Position numbers and translations under genes: made by a program. The notes below the pieces were generated by a model that was given only the letters and a program-made list of their open reading frames with translations, was not told the origin of the DNA and did not search any database. From Flagellatimonas centrodinii (lineage in GTDB: Bacteria > Pseudomonadota > Gammaproteobacteria > Nevskiales > Nevskiaceae): 64,000 nt of DNA. Positions within the stretch are counted from its first letter, which is position 1; the number at the start of each line of letters is the position of its first letter. The stretch covers positions 186,001-250,000 of the forward strand of contig NZ_CP092104.1 in assembly GCF_016918765.2 (NCBI RefSeq). Reading direction: 5' to 3'. Positions 55,902 through 64,000 of the stretch are shown here, one piece after another.

Positions 55902-56021
55902 TGTCATCGCAAGGGGCGCAGTCCTTCCCTCTGTCATCGCGAGCGGCACAGTCCTTCCCTCTGTCATCGCGAGCGGCACAGTCCTTCCCTCTGTCATCGC
56001 GAGCGGCACAGTCCTTTCCTC
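55902..56021. repeat. Four tandem 30-bp repeats upstream of the sigma gene
   Basis: Four units at 55902, 55932, 55962 and 55992, each TGTCATCGCGAG-like at the left, then GGCACAGTCC and TTCCCTC. The first unit is slightly diverged and the fourth has one base change. 30 bp is ten codons, so on the minus strand they encode the decapeptide AMTEGRTVPL in frame with the sigma factor. The units match the left end of the REP-like element that follows at 56022. Confidence 0.9.
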
Positions 56022-56120
56022 TGTCATCGCGAGGGGCGCAGCCCCGTGGCGATCTCGTGGTCGCGGCACAACGCTCCCCGGACGAGATTGCCGCGCCTGC
56101 TGCGCAGGCTCGCAATGACA
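56022..56120. repeat. REP-like element, complete copy
   Basis: 99 bp with inverted ends TGTCATCGCGAG and CTCGCAATGACA. Inner parts are GGCGATCTCGT and ACGAGATTGCC. Same family as 45329-45426. Confidence 0.8.
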
Positions 56121-56280
56121 AACGGCGGAGTGCCGAGTGCCGCGTGATGCGTACTGAGAGTGGCTGTGGCTTCTACTCGGCACTCGGCACTCAGAACTCA
56201 GCACTCTCTTGTGCACTCGACCCTCATCACTCAGCACTCCGGTGTGCACTTGGCACTCATCACTCGGCACTGTCTCGTAC
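56121..56280. repeat. Degenerate 7-bp-period simple repeats
   Basis: Variants of ACTCGGC/ACTCAGC recur, clearest at 56175-56209 (ACTCGGC twice, then ACTCAGA, ACTCAGC). It lies directly after the autotransporter stop. No gene or convincing terminator is seen. Confidence 0.6.
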
Positions 56281-58716
56281 TCACCAGCGATACCGGAACC
56301 CGGCCGAGCCGCCGAGGCTGCTGTAGTCGTCGCCGAAGCTGCCGGAGACCGACAGGATGGCGGCCACGTTGCCCGGCAGGTCGGACAGCACCACGCTGCC
56401 GTCGACATCGACGAAGCCGCCGTCCAGGGTGTTGCTGACGGTAGGCGACAGCGGGCCGATGTTGTCCATCGCCAGCCGCGATTCGCCGTCGAACTCTTCG
56501 ACGTAGCGCACCGTCAGGCCCAGATCCATCCGCGGGACGATGACGGCCAGGCCTTCGGCGGCCAGCCGTGCGCCGAGGCTGCCGCGCAGGCTCACCGGGT
56601 CCTCGTAGCGCAGGTCGATGCCCTGGCGGTTGGGGTCGGGGTCCTGGGGCGCCACGCGCATGTCATCGATGGCCACGGAGACCCAGCTGAGGCCCGCCAG
56701 CGGCTCAATGACAACCGGGCCGGCCTGCCAGCCGCGCCAGCCGGCGTTGAGGTCCACCCCCAGGGACTGCACCTCACCGCTGACGAAGCCGCCCACGGTA
56801 TCGAAGCCCAGCGCCGGGATGTCGATGTCGGCCTCAAGGAAGTGGGCGTTGACCAGGGCATCGATGAAGAAGCCGCCCTGCACATAGCCGCCGTAGGCCC
56901 CCACCACCATGCCCTCCAGATTGGCGGCGTTGGGCGAGGCCTCAAACGCCAGGTCGGCACTGCCGTAGCCGATCATGCCGCCCACCATCCAGGCACGGTC
57001 GCCGTCGGCGCCGAGCACGAAGTCGCGTCCCAGCAGGATGGAAGTCAGCTCCAGTTCGTGGTCGTTGACGAAGTCATAGGTGCTGCTGCCGGCCACTTCG
57101 CGGCCGAGGGCCTCGCGGTCGGCATTGACGCGGCTGCTGTGGGCCCAGGCATTGCCCTCCATCGCCCCACCCGCCGACAAGGCTTCCCGGATGTCGCTCT
57201 GCCGCTGCAACGGCGTGCGGCTGGTGTCCCGCCACAGCGACTGCGCGGCATGGCCCAGCAAGGGCAGCTGGTGGGCGGACTGGCTGGGCAGGCCGTAGAG
57301 CCGGTGCTGCTGGGTGTCGGCATCGTAAGTCAGCGGAAAGAAGAACATCCCCTTGTCGACGACGCCGCCGTTGGAAGACGAATAGCTGCTGGAGCTCGGG
57401 TCGATGACGAAGTGCCCGGGCGCGCTGACGCCGCCGGCGACATCCACCAGGGTGATGCCGTCGGGGATATAGGCCCCGCGATCACCCGGCACCAGGTCGT
57501 TGATGACCACCGTGGTCCGCCCCTCGGTGGCACCGCCCTTGATGTTCACACAGTCGGCCGCCGGCAGGTCGCCGCTGTCGGGGTCGCGCAGGCTGGCATC
57601 GCAACCGGCCTGTCCCGTGGTCGAGTTGAGGTTGACATCGACGAACAGGCGGCTGCCCGCCAGGCCGTTGAAGGTGGCGCCTTCCAGGGTGAGGATGTCG
57701 TCCGGCCAGAAGTCGGTGGTGGGCGCCAGACCCGTATTACTGGCCAAACTGAACCGCCCCAGATAGATATCGCCGGCGTTGTGGAGGACGTCGAGATTCA
57801 CCAGGCGAAGCTCCCCTTCCCGACGGACCTGGACTTCCTCAATCAGCAAGGCTCCGCCCGGATACTGCGAGGCGCCAACGACGATCGTCCCGTCATTGTC
57901 GATCCGGTTCTGGCCGCCGCCAAAATCGATGAGGTCGGGCGCGTCCACCGCGATTGAAGGGAAGGCACCAGTGCCACCCACCGTCAACTGGGTGTGCAGA
58001 AAGCCCCCCGCGTCGATGCGTACCAGGCTGTCGCCGCCGGACATGACACTGTTGCCCGTGGCCTGCCAACGGTTGCCGGCGCGAATCACCACCGTGTCGC
58101 GGCCAGTGATGCCCGAGAAATCGACCGTCCCAACCAGCGCGGGATTACTGGAGAAGTAACTGGAGTCATTGGGACCGATTGGCAGCTGGGTACTCGCGAG
58201 GTCCAAGATCAGACCATTGCCCGCCAGATTCATGGCCTCGGCCTGCAGGGTCGCTCCCGGGGCAACGCCAGACGGCACCACCTCTGCAGCGAATGTGATC
58301 ACGATGTCGCCACTCCCGGAGTCGATGCTCAAGGGATTTCCGACGCTCAGCGTTCGCAGCGATACCGCAATGTCACCAGACTGGGTCTGCAGGTTGACGC
58401 CACCGCTGCCCGAGACGCGGCCGCGCGACATGTCGATGTCCAGGTTGGCCGCGCCCGTGGCCGTCACGTTGAGTCCCTGGCTGCCGACATTGAGGCCAAC
58501 CGTTGCACTGTTGGGCACCGTGGTCAGACTGAAATCGACGCTTGTGTTGTAGGTGACGCCGGTGGCGGTGAAGTTGCCGCCGGCGGGGCAGGTGACGATG
58601 GGGCCGGGGCCGCATTCGTCGTCGGCATGGGCCGGTGCCGGGGCGGTGATCAGCCCGACCCCGGCACTCAGCAGCAGCCCGGTGGCACAGGCGCCCCTGG
58701 TCAGCATTCCCCTCAT
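56281..58716 (-). CDS. Autotransporter (type Va) outer-membrane protein
   Basis: 811 residues. Signal peptide ending AHA-DD, then a Gly/Asn/Ser-rich repetitive passenger (about 30-520) rich in short beta strands. The C-terminal autotransporter barrel (about 560-811) ends in FRYRW, the outer-membrane insertion signal. The passenger starts ECGPGPIVTCPAGG with an early Cys pair. No protease or adhesin motif was recognised. The ATG at 58716 has GGGAG upstream. It begins 68 bp after the TonB receptor and is likely in one operon with it. Confidence 0.85.
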   Translation of the reverse strand: MRGMLTRGACATGLLLSAGVGLITAPAPAHADDECGPGPIVTCPAGGNFTATGVTYNTSVDFSLTTVPNSATVGLNVGSQGLNVTATGAANLDIDMSRGRVSGSGGVNLQTQSGDIAVSLRTLSVGNPLSIDSGSGDIVITFAAEVVPSGVAPGATLQAEAMNLAGNGLILDLASTQLPIGPNDSSYFSSNPALVGTVDFSGITGRDTVVIRAGNRWQATGNSVMSGGDSLVRIDAGGFLHTQLTVGGTGAFPSIAVDAPDLIDFGGGQNRIDNDGTIVVGASQYPGGALLIEEVQVRREGELRLVNLDVLHNAGDIYLGRFSLASNTGLAPTTDFWPDDILTLEGATFNGLAGSRLFVDVNLNSTTGQAGCDASLRDPDSGDLPAADCVNIKGGATEGRTTVVINDLVPGDRGAYIPDGITLVDVAGGVSAPGHFVIDPSSSSYSSSNGGVVDKGMFFFPLTYDADTQQHRLYGLPSQSAHQLPLLGHAAQSLWRDTSRTPLQRQSDIREALSAGGAMEGNAWAHSSRVNADREALGREVAGSSTYDFVNDHELELTSILLGRDFVLGADGDRAWMVGGMIGYGSADLAFEASPNAANLEGMVVGAYGGYVQGGFFIDALVNAHFLEADIDIPALGFDTVGGFVSGEVQSLGVDLNAGWRGWQAGPVVIEPLAGLSWVSVAIDDMRVAPQDPDPNRQGIDLRYEDPVSLRGSLGARLAAEGLAVIVPRMDLGLTVRYVEEFDGESRLAMDNIGPLSPTVSNTLDGGFVDVDGSVVLSDLPGNVAAILSVSGSFGDDYSSLGGSAGFRYRW

Positions 58717-58783
58717 GATCTGCACTCCCTGATCCGGATGGTTACCGCGGCTCGCATGGATGTTGTAAGGATGGACGCGCATG

Positions 58784-61700
58784 TCAGAACTCCTTGCGGA
58801 TGCTGAGGCCGACCAGGCGCGGGTCGAGCGTGAACACATTGGTGGTCAAACCACTGTCGTCGGAGTTGAGGAAGGTGCCGGTGATGGGGGATTCATCAAA
58901 GGCGTTTTTGACATAGCCCTCCAGCGTCAGCCCGATGCGGTCACTGCTGACCCAGAACGAGAAGTTGGTATTGGTCCAGGCGCGCAGGCGGTCGTACTCG
59001 GTGTTGTAGACCCGGGCATAGGACTCGTCCTGCCAGTAGTGGTCCACCCGCGCGGTGGCGCGCCAGTCACGGACGATGTCAAAGCTGTACTGCGCGCCCA
59101 GGGCCACCGTGAACTGCGGGGCATTGGGCAGCTCGTTACCGCCCAGGTCCTTGACGAAGCCCTGGGCGCTGTTGGGCGCCATGGTGCGGTAGTCGTAACG
59201 GATAATGGTGCGGGCATTGTTGGGTCCATACTGATCGAGTCCGTCCGGCCCCAGTCCTTGCCCGGTGGGTCCGCCCCCGGGGCACAGCGACAACAGGCCA
59301 CCGGACTGAACCGGATCGACCACGGCGGCGATGTGCTCGACAATGATTTTCGGCACCACACAGTTGGAGCTGTTGGTGACAAAGGGCTTGGCCACCAGCC
59401 ACTCGTCGATGGTGGTGTAGCTGTCGATCACCCGGTCGCCGTCGTCATTGGTGTACTCGATGGTGAGCGGCTCATCGAAGCTGAAGCTGCGGTTGCCGCC
59501 GTCGGTGCGGTCCATCAAATCCAATGACTGCTCGCCGTCGGCGATGCGGGTCTGCAGAAAGCCGATGGCGGCGTTGAACTGCAGGTTCACCGAGGGTGCG
59601 ACGACGGACTCCAGCTCCAGGCCCCAGACCTGGGCATCGAAGTTCTCGTTGGCGGCCGAGCGGTCAACAATCTTGGAGACCTGGTAGCCGGTGTAGTCAT
59701 AGAAGAAGGCCGCGGCGTTGAGGATGAGCCCGCCACCGAACAGCATGTTCTTGGTGCCCAGCTCAAAGGCGTTGACGTACTCGGGCTGGAACACCAGCGG
59801 TGCCACCACGCCGCCGCTGTTCAATTGATTGAACAGGCCGGCCGGTGGCGCGATGGTGGGCGGGTTGGCGCCACCGCCCTTGTAGCCGCGCGAGTAGGAG
59901 GCGTACACCAGGGTCTCGTCAGTGAATGAGAGGAAGGGCTTCCAGTCCACCACGATGCGACCGGTGGGTTCGCGCCACTCCTGGACGATGTCCGGGCTTG
60001 CCACAAAGCCAATACCGCCCGGCGCATTGCCGGCCACCCGGCACAGGGCGGCGTCGGCACTTCCCGTTTGCAGGCAGGCCTCGGGGCCATCGCCCTCCTT
60101 GATGACCGCCAGCTCGCGATAATCGAACAGCAGCAGCTGGCTGGGCAGCGGGGTGAAGACCTTGCGGTCCCAGGTCATGCGCAGGCCGGCGGTCACCTTG
60201 ACGGTGTCGGTGGCCTGCCAGTAGGCCTCGCCGAACAGGCCGCTGGAGGTCAGCTCATAGGGGTTGGCGCTGAGGAAGAAGTTGTGGCCCTCCGGGTTGC
60301 GTGCCACTTCCTGCAGCGGCTTGGGGTCCACCGAAATACAGCGCGTGCCGTCGAAATTGCACCCGCTGGCGGGCGGCTGATGACTGTCGTAATTGAAGGG
60401 AAAGAAGTGGCTGAGCAGGGTCAGTGCGTTGGCAAAGACGAAATAGTCGTTCTTGGTTTTGAAGCGGGTGAAATTGGCGCCAAGGCTGAAGTTCCAGTCA
60501 CCCGAGAAGCTCGACACCAGGCGAAACTCCTGGTTGTACTGGGTGCTGGTGCTTTGCGAGATGTCCTGGGCGATCAGCAGATTGGAGCAGCCCAACTGCG
60601 GATCACAGAACTCGCCGCCGGCCAGCACCGAGGCACCCGGATACCCGCCGCGCGCCTCGGCGCTGCAGTCAACGAACAACAGCGGAAACCCCGGGAACGG
60701 CGGGTTGGCACCACAGGCGTTGTTGGCATCGTTGAAGATGGGGAAGGACTGGAAGCGGTTGTAGTCCTGGGTGGTGAACAGCTCGTCCTCGACATAGACG
60801 GTTTGTGAGGAGAACAGCAGCGCATCGGTCCAGTCGAAATCAAAGCTGAACTCCACCACATCGGCACGCGCCTGGTAGACCGGCTTCAATGCCGAGGAGA
60901 TGGTGCGCAGATCCCGCGACTGCCCGCGCAGGCGATAGGGATCGGGGTTGCAGAGATTGATTGGCGTGACGAATTCAAACTGTGCCTCCGCGGCGCAAGG
61001 CGCTTCGCCCGCCCATTCCGGCACGGTGCCCGGCCAGACAAAGTTGTTGGGGGGCACATAGGGATTACCGCCCAGTGAGAAGCTGTTGAACAGCGTCCCA
61101 CCGAACAGCGGGCCGATAAACAGGCCACTGACGAAGGGCAGCGAGGCGCCGTTGGGGGTGCCGTAAGCGCCATGGGCGGCACCGGCCGGATCATCGGGCT
61201 CCAGCCCGGGCTCGCCGCGGTCATACAGCGAGCCGGCGGCACAGCCCTGGGAGAAGGCGGCCAGGAAGAAGGGGTTGAAGCCGGTAAAGTCGATGTCCAC
61301 CGGGCCAGGGTCGTAGTGACACAGCTGCTTGGAGGTGCGGACGCGCTCGTCGTCCTCCTCGAAGCGCTCCCAGATCAGGTTGGCGCGAAAGCGGTCGCTG
61401 GGCTGCCAGCCCAGGGACAGACGGCCGGTCCAGAGATCGCGGTTGTCGACATCGCTGCCGTCAAATTCGTTGAAGCCAAAGCCATCGCGCTTGGTGAGGG
61501 CGTAGGCGGCGCGCACCGCCACTTCATCGCCGATGGGCACGTTGACATGGCCGCGCAGGCGCTGCGCCTGGTAGTTGCCGATTTCCATTTTCAGATCGGC
61601 GGCCCAGACGCCCATTTCCGGCTTGTTGGTGATGACGTTGATCACACCCGAGGTGGCGTTGCGCCCGAACAGGGTGCCCTGGGGGCCGCGCAGCACTTCC

Positions 61701-62443
61701 ACCCGCTCGATGTCGAGATACTCCTGCTCGAACAGGCGGTTCACGATCAGCGTGGTGTTGTTCATGCTCACCGCGACACCGGGATCGGTGGTGGCCGACA
61801 CCGCCTGGGTGCCGATACCGCGAATCTGGAAGTTGTAGCCGGTGAAGTTGGTTTTGCTGAAGGTGACGTTGGGCACGCCTTTCAGCAGATCGAAACCGCC
61901 TTCAATTTTCTGCGCATCGAGCTGTTCCATGGAGAAGGCGCTGATGGCAATCGGCACATCCTGCAGCCGCTCGGCCTTCTTCTGGCCGGTGACGATGATT
62001 TCCTCCACGCCCGCGCGGCGGGCACTGGCGACATCGGTCGGCGCGGGCGCGCTTTGGGTGGTGGGGGGCGGTGCGATGCGACGCACCACGAGGGCGTTGT
62101 CGCCGACCATGGCGGCTTCCAGGCCGGAGCCGGCGAGGAGTGCATCCAGCGCCTGCTGCAAGGTGTACTCGCCCTGCAGCGCGGGTGCGGTGCGGCCGTC
62201 GACAAGATCACTGGAATAGGCGATCTGCAGGTCGTTGAGGCTGGCGACCGCATCCAGTGCGCTGCCGAGATCACTGCCGGCGTCGATCTGGTAGGCCTGC
62301 GTCTGCGACAGGGTGAAGGCGGTGGCGTCCGCTTCCATTGCGCCATCCTGTGCCATGACAACGGGGCTGACCGCCCACCCGATGCCTGCAATGATGGCCC
62401 ATAGGGCGCGGCGCGCCGGTTGCCGGCGTGGCGTTCGACTCAT
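58784..62443 (-). CDS. Large TonB-dependent receptor with STN signalling domain
   Basis: 1219 residues, much larger than typical siderophore receptors (about 700-800). Signal peptide to about residue 36 (VVMAQ). The STN domain (about 50-125: YQIDAGSDLGSALDAVASLN ... LLAGSGLEAAMVGDNALVV) is the periplasmic arm that talks to FecR-type anti-sigmas. The plug starts EEIIVTGQKKAERLQDVPIA, with VEVLRGPQGTLFGRNATSG. The barrel ends SIRKEF. Plug features resemble the SusC-unrelated, sterol/vitamin/carbohydrate-type receptors of Nevskiales and sphingomonads; the ligand is unknown. The ATG at 62443 has AAGGAG upstream. Confidence 0.93.
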   Translation of the reverse strand: MSRTPRRQPARRALWAIIAGIGWAVSPVVMAQDGAMEADATAFTLSQTQAYQIDAGSDLGSALDAVASLNDLQIAYSSDLVDGRTAPALQGEYTLQQALDALLAGSGLEAAMVGDNALVVRRIAPPPTTQSAPAPTDVASARRAGVEEIIVTGQKKAERLQDVPIAISAFSMEQLDAQKIEGGFDLLKGVPNVTFSKTNFTGYNFQIRGIGTQAVSATTDPGVAVSMNNTTLIVNRLFEQEYLDIERVEVLRGPQGTLFGRNATSGVINVITNKPEMGVWAADLKMEIGNYQAQRLRGHVNVPIGDEVAVRAAYALTKRDGFGFNEFDGSDVDNRDLWTGRLSLGWQPSDRFRANLIWERFEEDDERVRTSKQLCHYDPGPVDIDFTGFNPFFLAAFSQGCAAGSLYDRGEPGLEPDDPAGAAHGAYGTPNGASLPFVSGLFIGPLFGGTLFNSFSLGGNPYVPPNNFVWPGTVPEWAGEAPCAAEAQFEFVTPINLCNPDPYRLRGQSRDLRTISSALKPVYQARADVVEFSFDFDWTDALLFSSQTVYVEDELFTTQDYNRFQSFPIFNDANNACGANPPFPGFPLLFVDCSAEARGGYPGASVLAGGEFCDPQLGCSNLLIAQDISQSTSTQYNQEFRLVSSFSGDWNFSLGANFTRFKTKNDYFVFANALTLLSHFFPFNYDSHQPPASGCNFDGTRCISVDPKPLQEVARNPEGHNFFLSANPYELTSSGLFGEAYWQATDTVKVTAGLRMTWDRKVFTPLPSQLLLFDYRELAVIKEGDGPEACLQTGSADAALCRVAGNAPGGIGFVASPDIVQEWREPTGRIVVDWKPFLSFTDETLVYASYSRGYKGGGANPPTIAPPAGLFNQLNSGGVVAPLVFQPEYVNAFELGTKNMLFGGGLILNAAAFFYDYTGYQVSKIVDRSAANENFDAQVWGLELESVVAPSVNLQFNAAIGFLQTRIADGEQSLDLMDRTDGGNRSFSFDEPLTIEYTNDDGDRVIDSYTTIDEWLVAKPFVTNSSNCVVPKIIVEHIAAVVDPVQSGGLLSLCPGGGPTGQGLGPDGLDQYGPNNARTIIRYDYRTMAPNSAQGFVKDLGGNELPNAPQFTVALGAQYSFDIVRDWRATARVDHYWQDESYARVYNTEYDRLRAWTNTNFSFWVSSDRIGLTLEGYVKNAFDESPITGTFLNSDDSGLTTNVFTLDPRLVGLSIRKEF

Positions 62444-62603
62444 TGGCGTTTCTCCTTCCTTAGCACTCTTGGCCAAGGCCCCGTAGGGCACTCCCGTTTG
62501 GCCGTTGTGCAGCTATAACGGATGGACGGGGGTGGCACCCTTAGTCGGATTTGGCGCCGGGGCGCCTGGGGCGCCGGGAATCGAGAATCGAGAATCGGGG
62601 GTC

Positions 62604-62620
62604 GTAGAAGCAACAGCAAC
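62604..62620. repeat. 17-bp direct repeat, left copy
   Basis: GTAGAAGCAACAGCAAC, identical to 63015-63031. The pair flanks the DUF4926 gene. Confidence 0.75.
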
Positions 62621-62678
62621 GGGCAACGGGCAACGAGCAACGAGCAACGAGCAACGAGCAACGAGCAACGAGCAACGA
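62616..62678. repeat. Nine heptanucleotide repeats (GCAACGR)
   Basis: Two GCAACGG units then seven GCAACGA units. A shorter repeat, three GAATCGR units at 62578-62598, lies just upstream. Confidence 0.9.
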
Positions 62679-62737
62679 GGAATGCCTACTTCAAGGTAGG
62701 TATTCAACTGCGAAGATATTCTTACAGGCAAATATTC

Positions 62738-62980
62738 ATGGCCGTCAAAGTGAAGCTACCGAACGGAAAGGACGAACCCCACATGCTGGATAGCGTCGCC
62801 CTCCTTGAGGACCTGCCGGAACATGGCCTGGTACACGGTCAGGTGGGTACGATCGTCGAAGCGCTTGAGGGTGCCTACGAGGTCGAGTTCGCTGACACCC
62901 AGGGCCGTGCATATGCCGAGGTGGCGTTGCGGAAGCAGCAGTTCCTGGTGTTGCGGCATGAGCCCATACAGGCCGCGTAA
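62738..62980 (+). CDS. DUF4926 family protein
   Basis: 80 residues. The core LDSVALLEDLPEHGLVHGQVGTI and AYEVEFADTQGRAYAEVALRKQQFLVL match DUF4926, a small SH3-like fold often found near toxin-antitoxin or DUF6883 genes; function unknown. The ATG at 62738 adds 15 residues (VKVKLPNGKDEPH) before the usual start at 62783, which has GGAAAGGA about 13 bases upstream and may be the true one. Set between simple repeats and flanked by a 17-bp direct repeat, it looks inserted. Confidence 0.75.
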   Translation: MAVKVKLPNGKDEPHMLDSVALLEDLPEHGLVHGQVGTIVEALEGAYEVEFADTQGRAYAEVALRKQQFLVLRHEPIQAA

Positions 62981-63014
62981 AGCGTCGTACTGCGTGGCCG
63001 GTGATGAGTGACGA

Positions 63015-63031
63015 GTAGAAGCAACAGCAAC
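63015..63031. repeat. 17-bp direct repeat, right copy
   Basis: GTAGAAGCAACAGCAAC, identical to 62604-62620. It is preceded by the heptad pair GATGAGT GACGAGT (63003-63016). Confidence 0.75.
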
Positions 63032-63115
63032 AGCTTTTTATGCCTTTTGCTTCTCTCCGCGACCAAATGCTGCCACCACGACCCGATCCGTTAGCCTGCT
63101 TGCGGATCCCCTGCC

Positions 63116-63732
63116 TCAGGATCGTTCCGACAATGCGGCGACGAATCTGCGGAAAAGTCGCCGGAATACAGTAACGGTTGGTTGCCAGTTCCCACGCATG
63201 GCTTGCGCGCCAGCCGCAGCGTATCCAGCATCCGGCCTCGGGCGCAGCCGGACAAAGGGGGGCAGGTTGTAACGCATCGCAATGCCATTGGCCCAAAGAC
63301 GCGCCGAGCGACCGTTGCCGTTGGCAAACGGGTGGATACGTACCCATTCCGCATGCGCCCAGGCACAGACTTCGAGAACAGCAGCAAGCATATCGGGCGT
63401 CGGCGCTGCGTTCTGCGGCAACAGGGTGTCGAGGCGGGCTATGACAAGTTGCAGGGTTTGTTCGAATCGAGACAGGGCCGCAGCGACGTCTGTAGCGGCA
63501 ACACCACCGTGCTGTCCGACACGAACTTCGATCCCCTCAAGTCCAGGCTCACCACGAAAGCGGCCAGCCAAGGTCGGGGCAGGCAGGTCTAGCCGTACAT
63601 GACGTCTACGTGCCACTGACGTACGGACTCGATGGATAGTGGCTTGCGCAGCCGGGCGTCTTCGCGAATCCGGCGCAGCACCGCAGACAGGTTTTCACGC
63701 AGTTGGGGGCTGTCGGCGTCCCAGTCAGCCAT
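63116..63732 (-). pseudogene. Fic-domain AMPylase gene interrupted by a one-base frameshift
   Basis: The true start is ATG at 63732, overlapping the upstream gene. This frame gives 47 residues (ADWDADSPQLRENL ... SVRQWHVDVMYG) and stops at TAG (63589-63591). One base shifted, the protein continues LDLPAPTLAGRFRGEPGLE to the Fic motif HPFANGNGRSARLW (intact, with catalytic His) and LPPFVRLRPRPDAGY, ending at 63116. QWH ... YGL ... GRFRGEPGLE is the normal order of Fic proteins, so one base is missing near 63592. It may be inactive, or a sequencing error or programmed shift is possible. A Fic ORF starting at GTG 63616 could still express the catalytic core. Confidence 0.8.
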
Positions 63733-64000
63733 TCAACAGCTTGTGAATCTCGGCTTGGACCGGACCTTCTTTTGCTACGGTACGCTGCCCTTCGATCGGA
63801 TCTGCAAAGGTCGCTTCAGCGTCGACGAAAGCAGCGATGGCATGCTCAAAGTCCGGATCGGATTGCCGATAGGCCTCAAGCGTAGAAAGGTCGGCGGCCG
63901 AAATGGGCGCCAGCGCAATTTCACGGCGGACAAGGTAGGCCTTCACCGCCTCACTGGCCAACTGTTGTACGGGACGATGCAGGACACCACTCAACCGCAC
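63725..64000 (-). CDS. Partial RHH-like antitoxin candidate (runs off right edge)
   Basis: The last 91 codons of a small gene; its start lies beyond the window. LHRPVQQLASEAVKAYLVRR resembles the second helix region of ribbon-helix-helix antitoxins; the remainder is acidic (SDPDFEHAIAAFVDAEATFAD). Its stop overlaps the Fic start by 8 bp, the spacing expected of an antitoxin-toxin pair. The antitoxin role is inference. Confidence 0.6.
   Translation of the reverse strand: MRLSGVLHRPVQQLASEAVKAYLVRREIALAPISAADLSTLEAYRQSDPDFEHAIAAFVDAEATFADPIEGQRTVAKEGPVQAEIHKLLNG

Larger units (their letters stand above)
62444..62737. other. Gap upstream of the TonB receptor
   Basis: 294 bp without a gene; the receptor promoter must be here but no clear sigma-70 or ECF sites were found. 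It holds 7-bp repeats at 62578-62598 (GAATCGA) and 62616-62678 (GCAACGA). Confidence 0.6.

Noticed and set aside
55902-56021. Possible CRISPR array
   Set aside because: Units are contiguous 30-bp repeats without spacers, and no cas genes are present. They match the end of a REP-like element.
61172-62404. Plus-strand open frame opposite the TonB receptor N terminus
   Set aside because: Antisense to the STN and plug coding region; no motifs.
62440-62731. Minus-strand peptides with repeated LLVARCS
   Set aside because: A translation of the 7-bp repeats; no start signal or family match.
62738-62782. Remnant of a DUF6883 gene in front of DUF4926 (KLPNG resembles its start)
   Set aside because: Only five similar residues; not enough to support a fusion remnant.

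Overview
The window is GC-rich, densely coded chromosomal DNA from a gammaproteobacterium. The strongest taxonomic signals are the gene order ndk-rlmN-pilF-rodZ-ispG-hisS-yfgM-bamB-der, the yajC-secD-secF operon, ATP-type pckA, PilH/PilJ-type pilus chemotaxis genes and fused RlmKL and MnmC. A TonB receptor with an N-terminal STN domain, a P450, GSTs and REP-like repeats suggest the Nevskiales/Xanthomonadales neighbourhood; that placement is inference. No rRNA or tRNA gene was found.

Layout. 1-2.4 kb: end of a Pil-Chp chemotaxis cluster (truncated pilH-like gene, pilJ). 2.5-15.5 kb: metabolic and envelope genes (pckA, lipoprotein amidase, FAH hydrolase, AmpG-like MFS, LPLAT acyltransferase, PilB/GspE-like ATPase, pseudouridine synthase, Bax-inhibitor-1 protein, DUF1134, Mpo1-like protein, LuxR-type regulator). 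15.5-24.6 kb: conserved minus-strand housekeeping block. 24.6-28.4 kb: a tightly overlapped cysteine/Fe-S operon, cysE, two tandem cysteine desulfurases, an IscU-like scaffold lacking one ligand Cys, and iscA. 28.4-32.1 kb: hns-like gene and secF-secD-yajC. 32-45.3 kb: lipid, detoxification and redox genes (patatin, DUF1295, lipocalin, HlyIII, hydrolases, P450, PlsC-type acyltransferase, GST-fold proteins, VOC, SDR). 45.3-45.8 kb: repeat-rich gap. 45.8-50.7 kb: CDF metal exporter, rlmKL, mnmC.

50.6-64 kb is the accessory part: HepT/MntA and Phd/VapC toxin-antitoxin pairs, an OYE-type flavoenzyme, a BASS transporter, a TauD-like oxygenase, an ECF sigma factor whose upstream in-frame sequence is an array of 30-bp repeats, an autotransporter, a very large STN-type TonB-dependent receptor, 7-bp-period simple repeats, a DUF4926 gene and a Fic gene broken by a one-base frameshift next to a partial antitoxin-like gene.

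The most interesting part is the sigma/autotransporter/receptor locus. It looks like a FecI/FecA-type surface-signalling system with no FecR anti-sigma gene beside it, and its sigma gene is preceded by an amplified REP-element end that keeps frame and gives several possible start codons. The tandem desulfurases with a Cys-to-Ala scaffold, and a pseudo-receiver protein with YRG repeats, are the next most unusual items.
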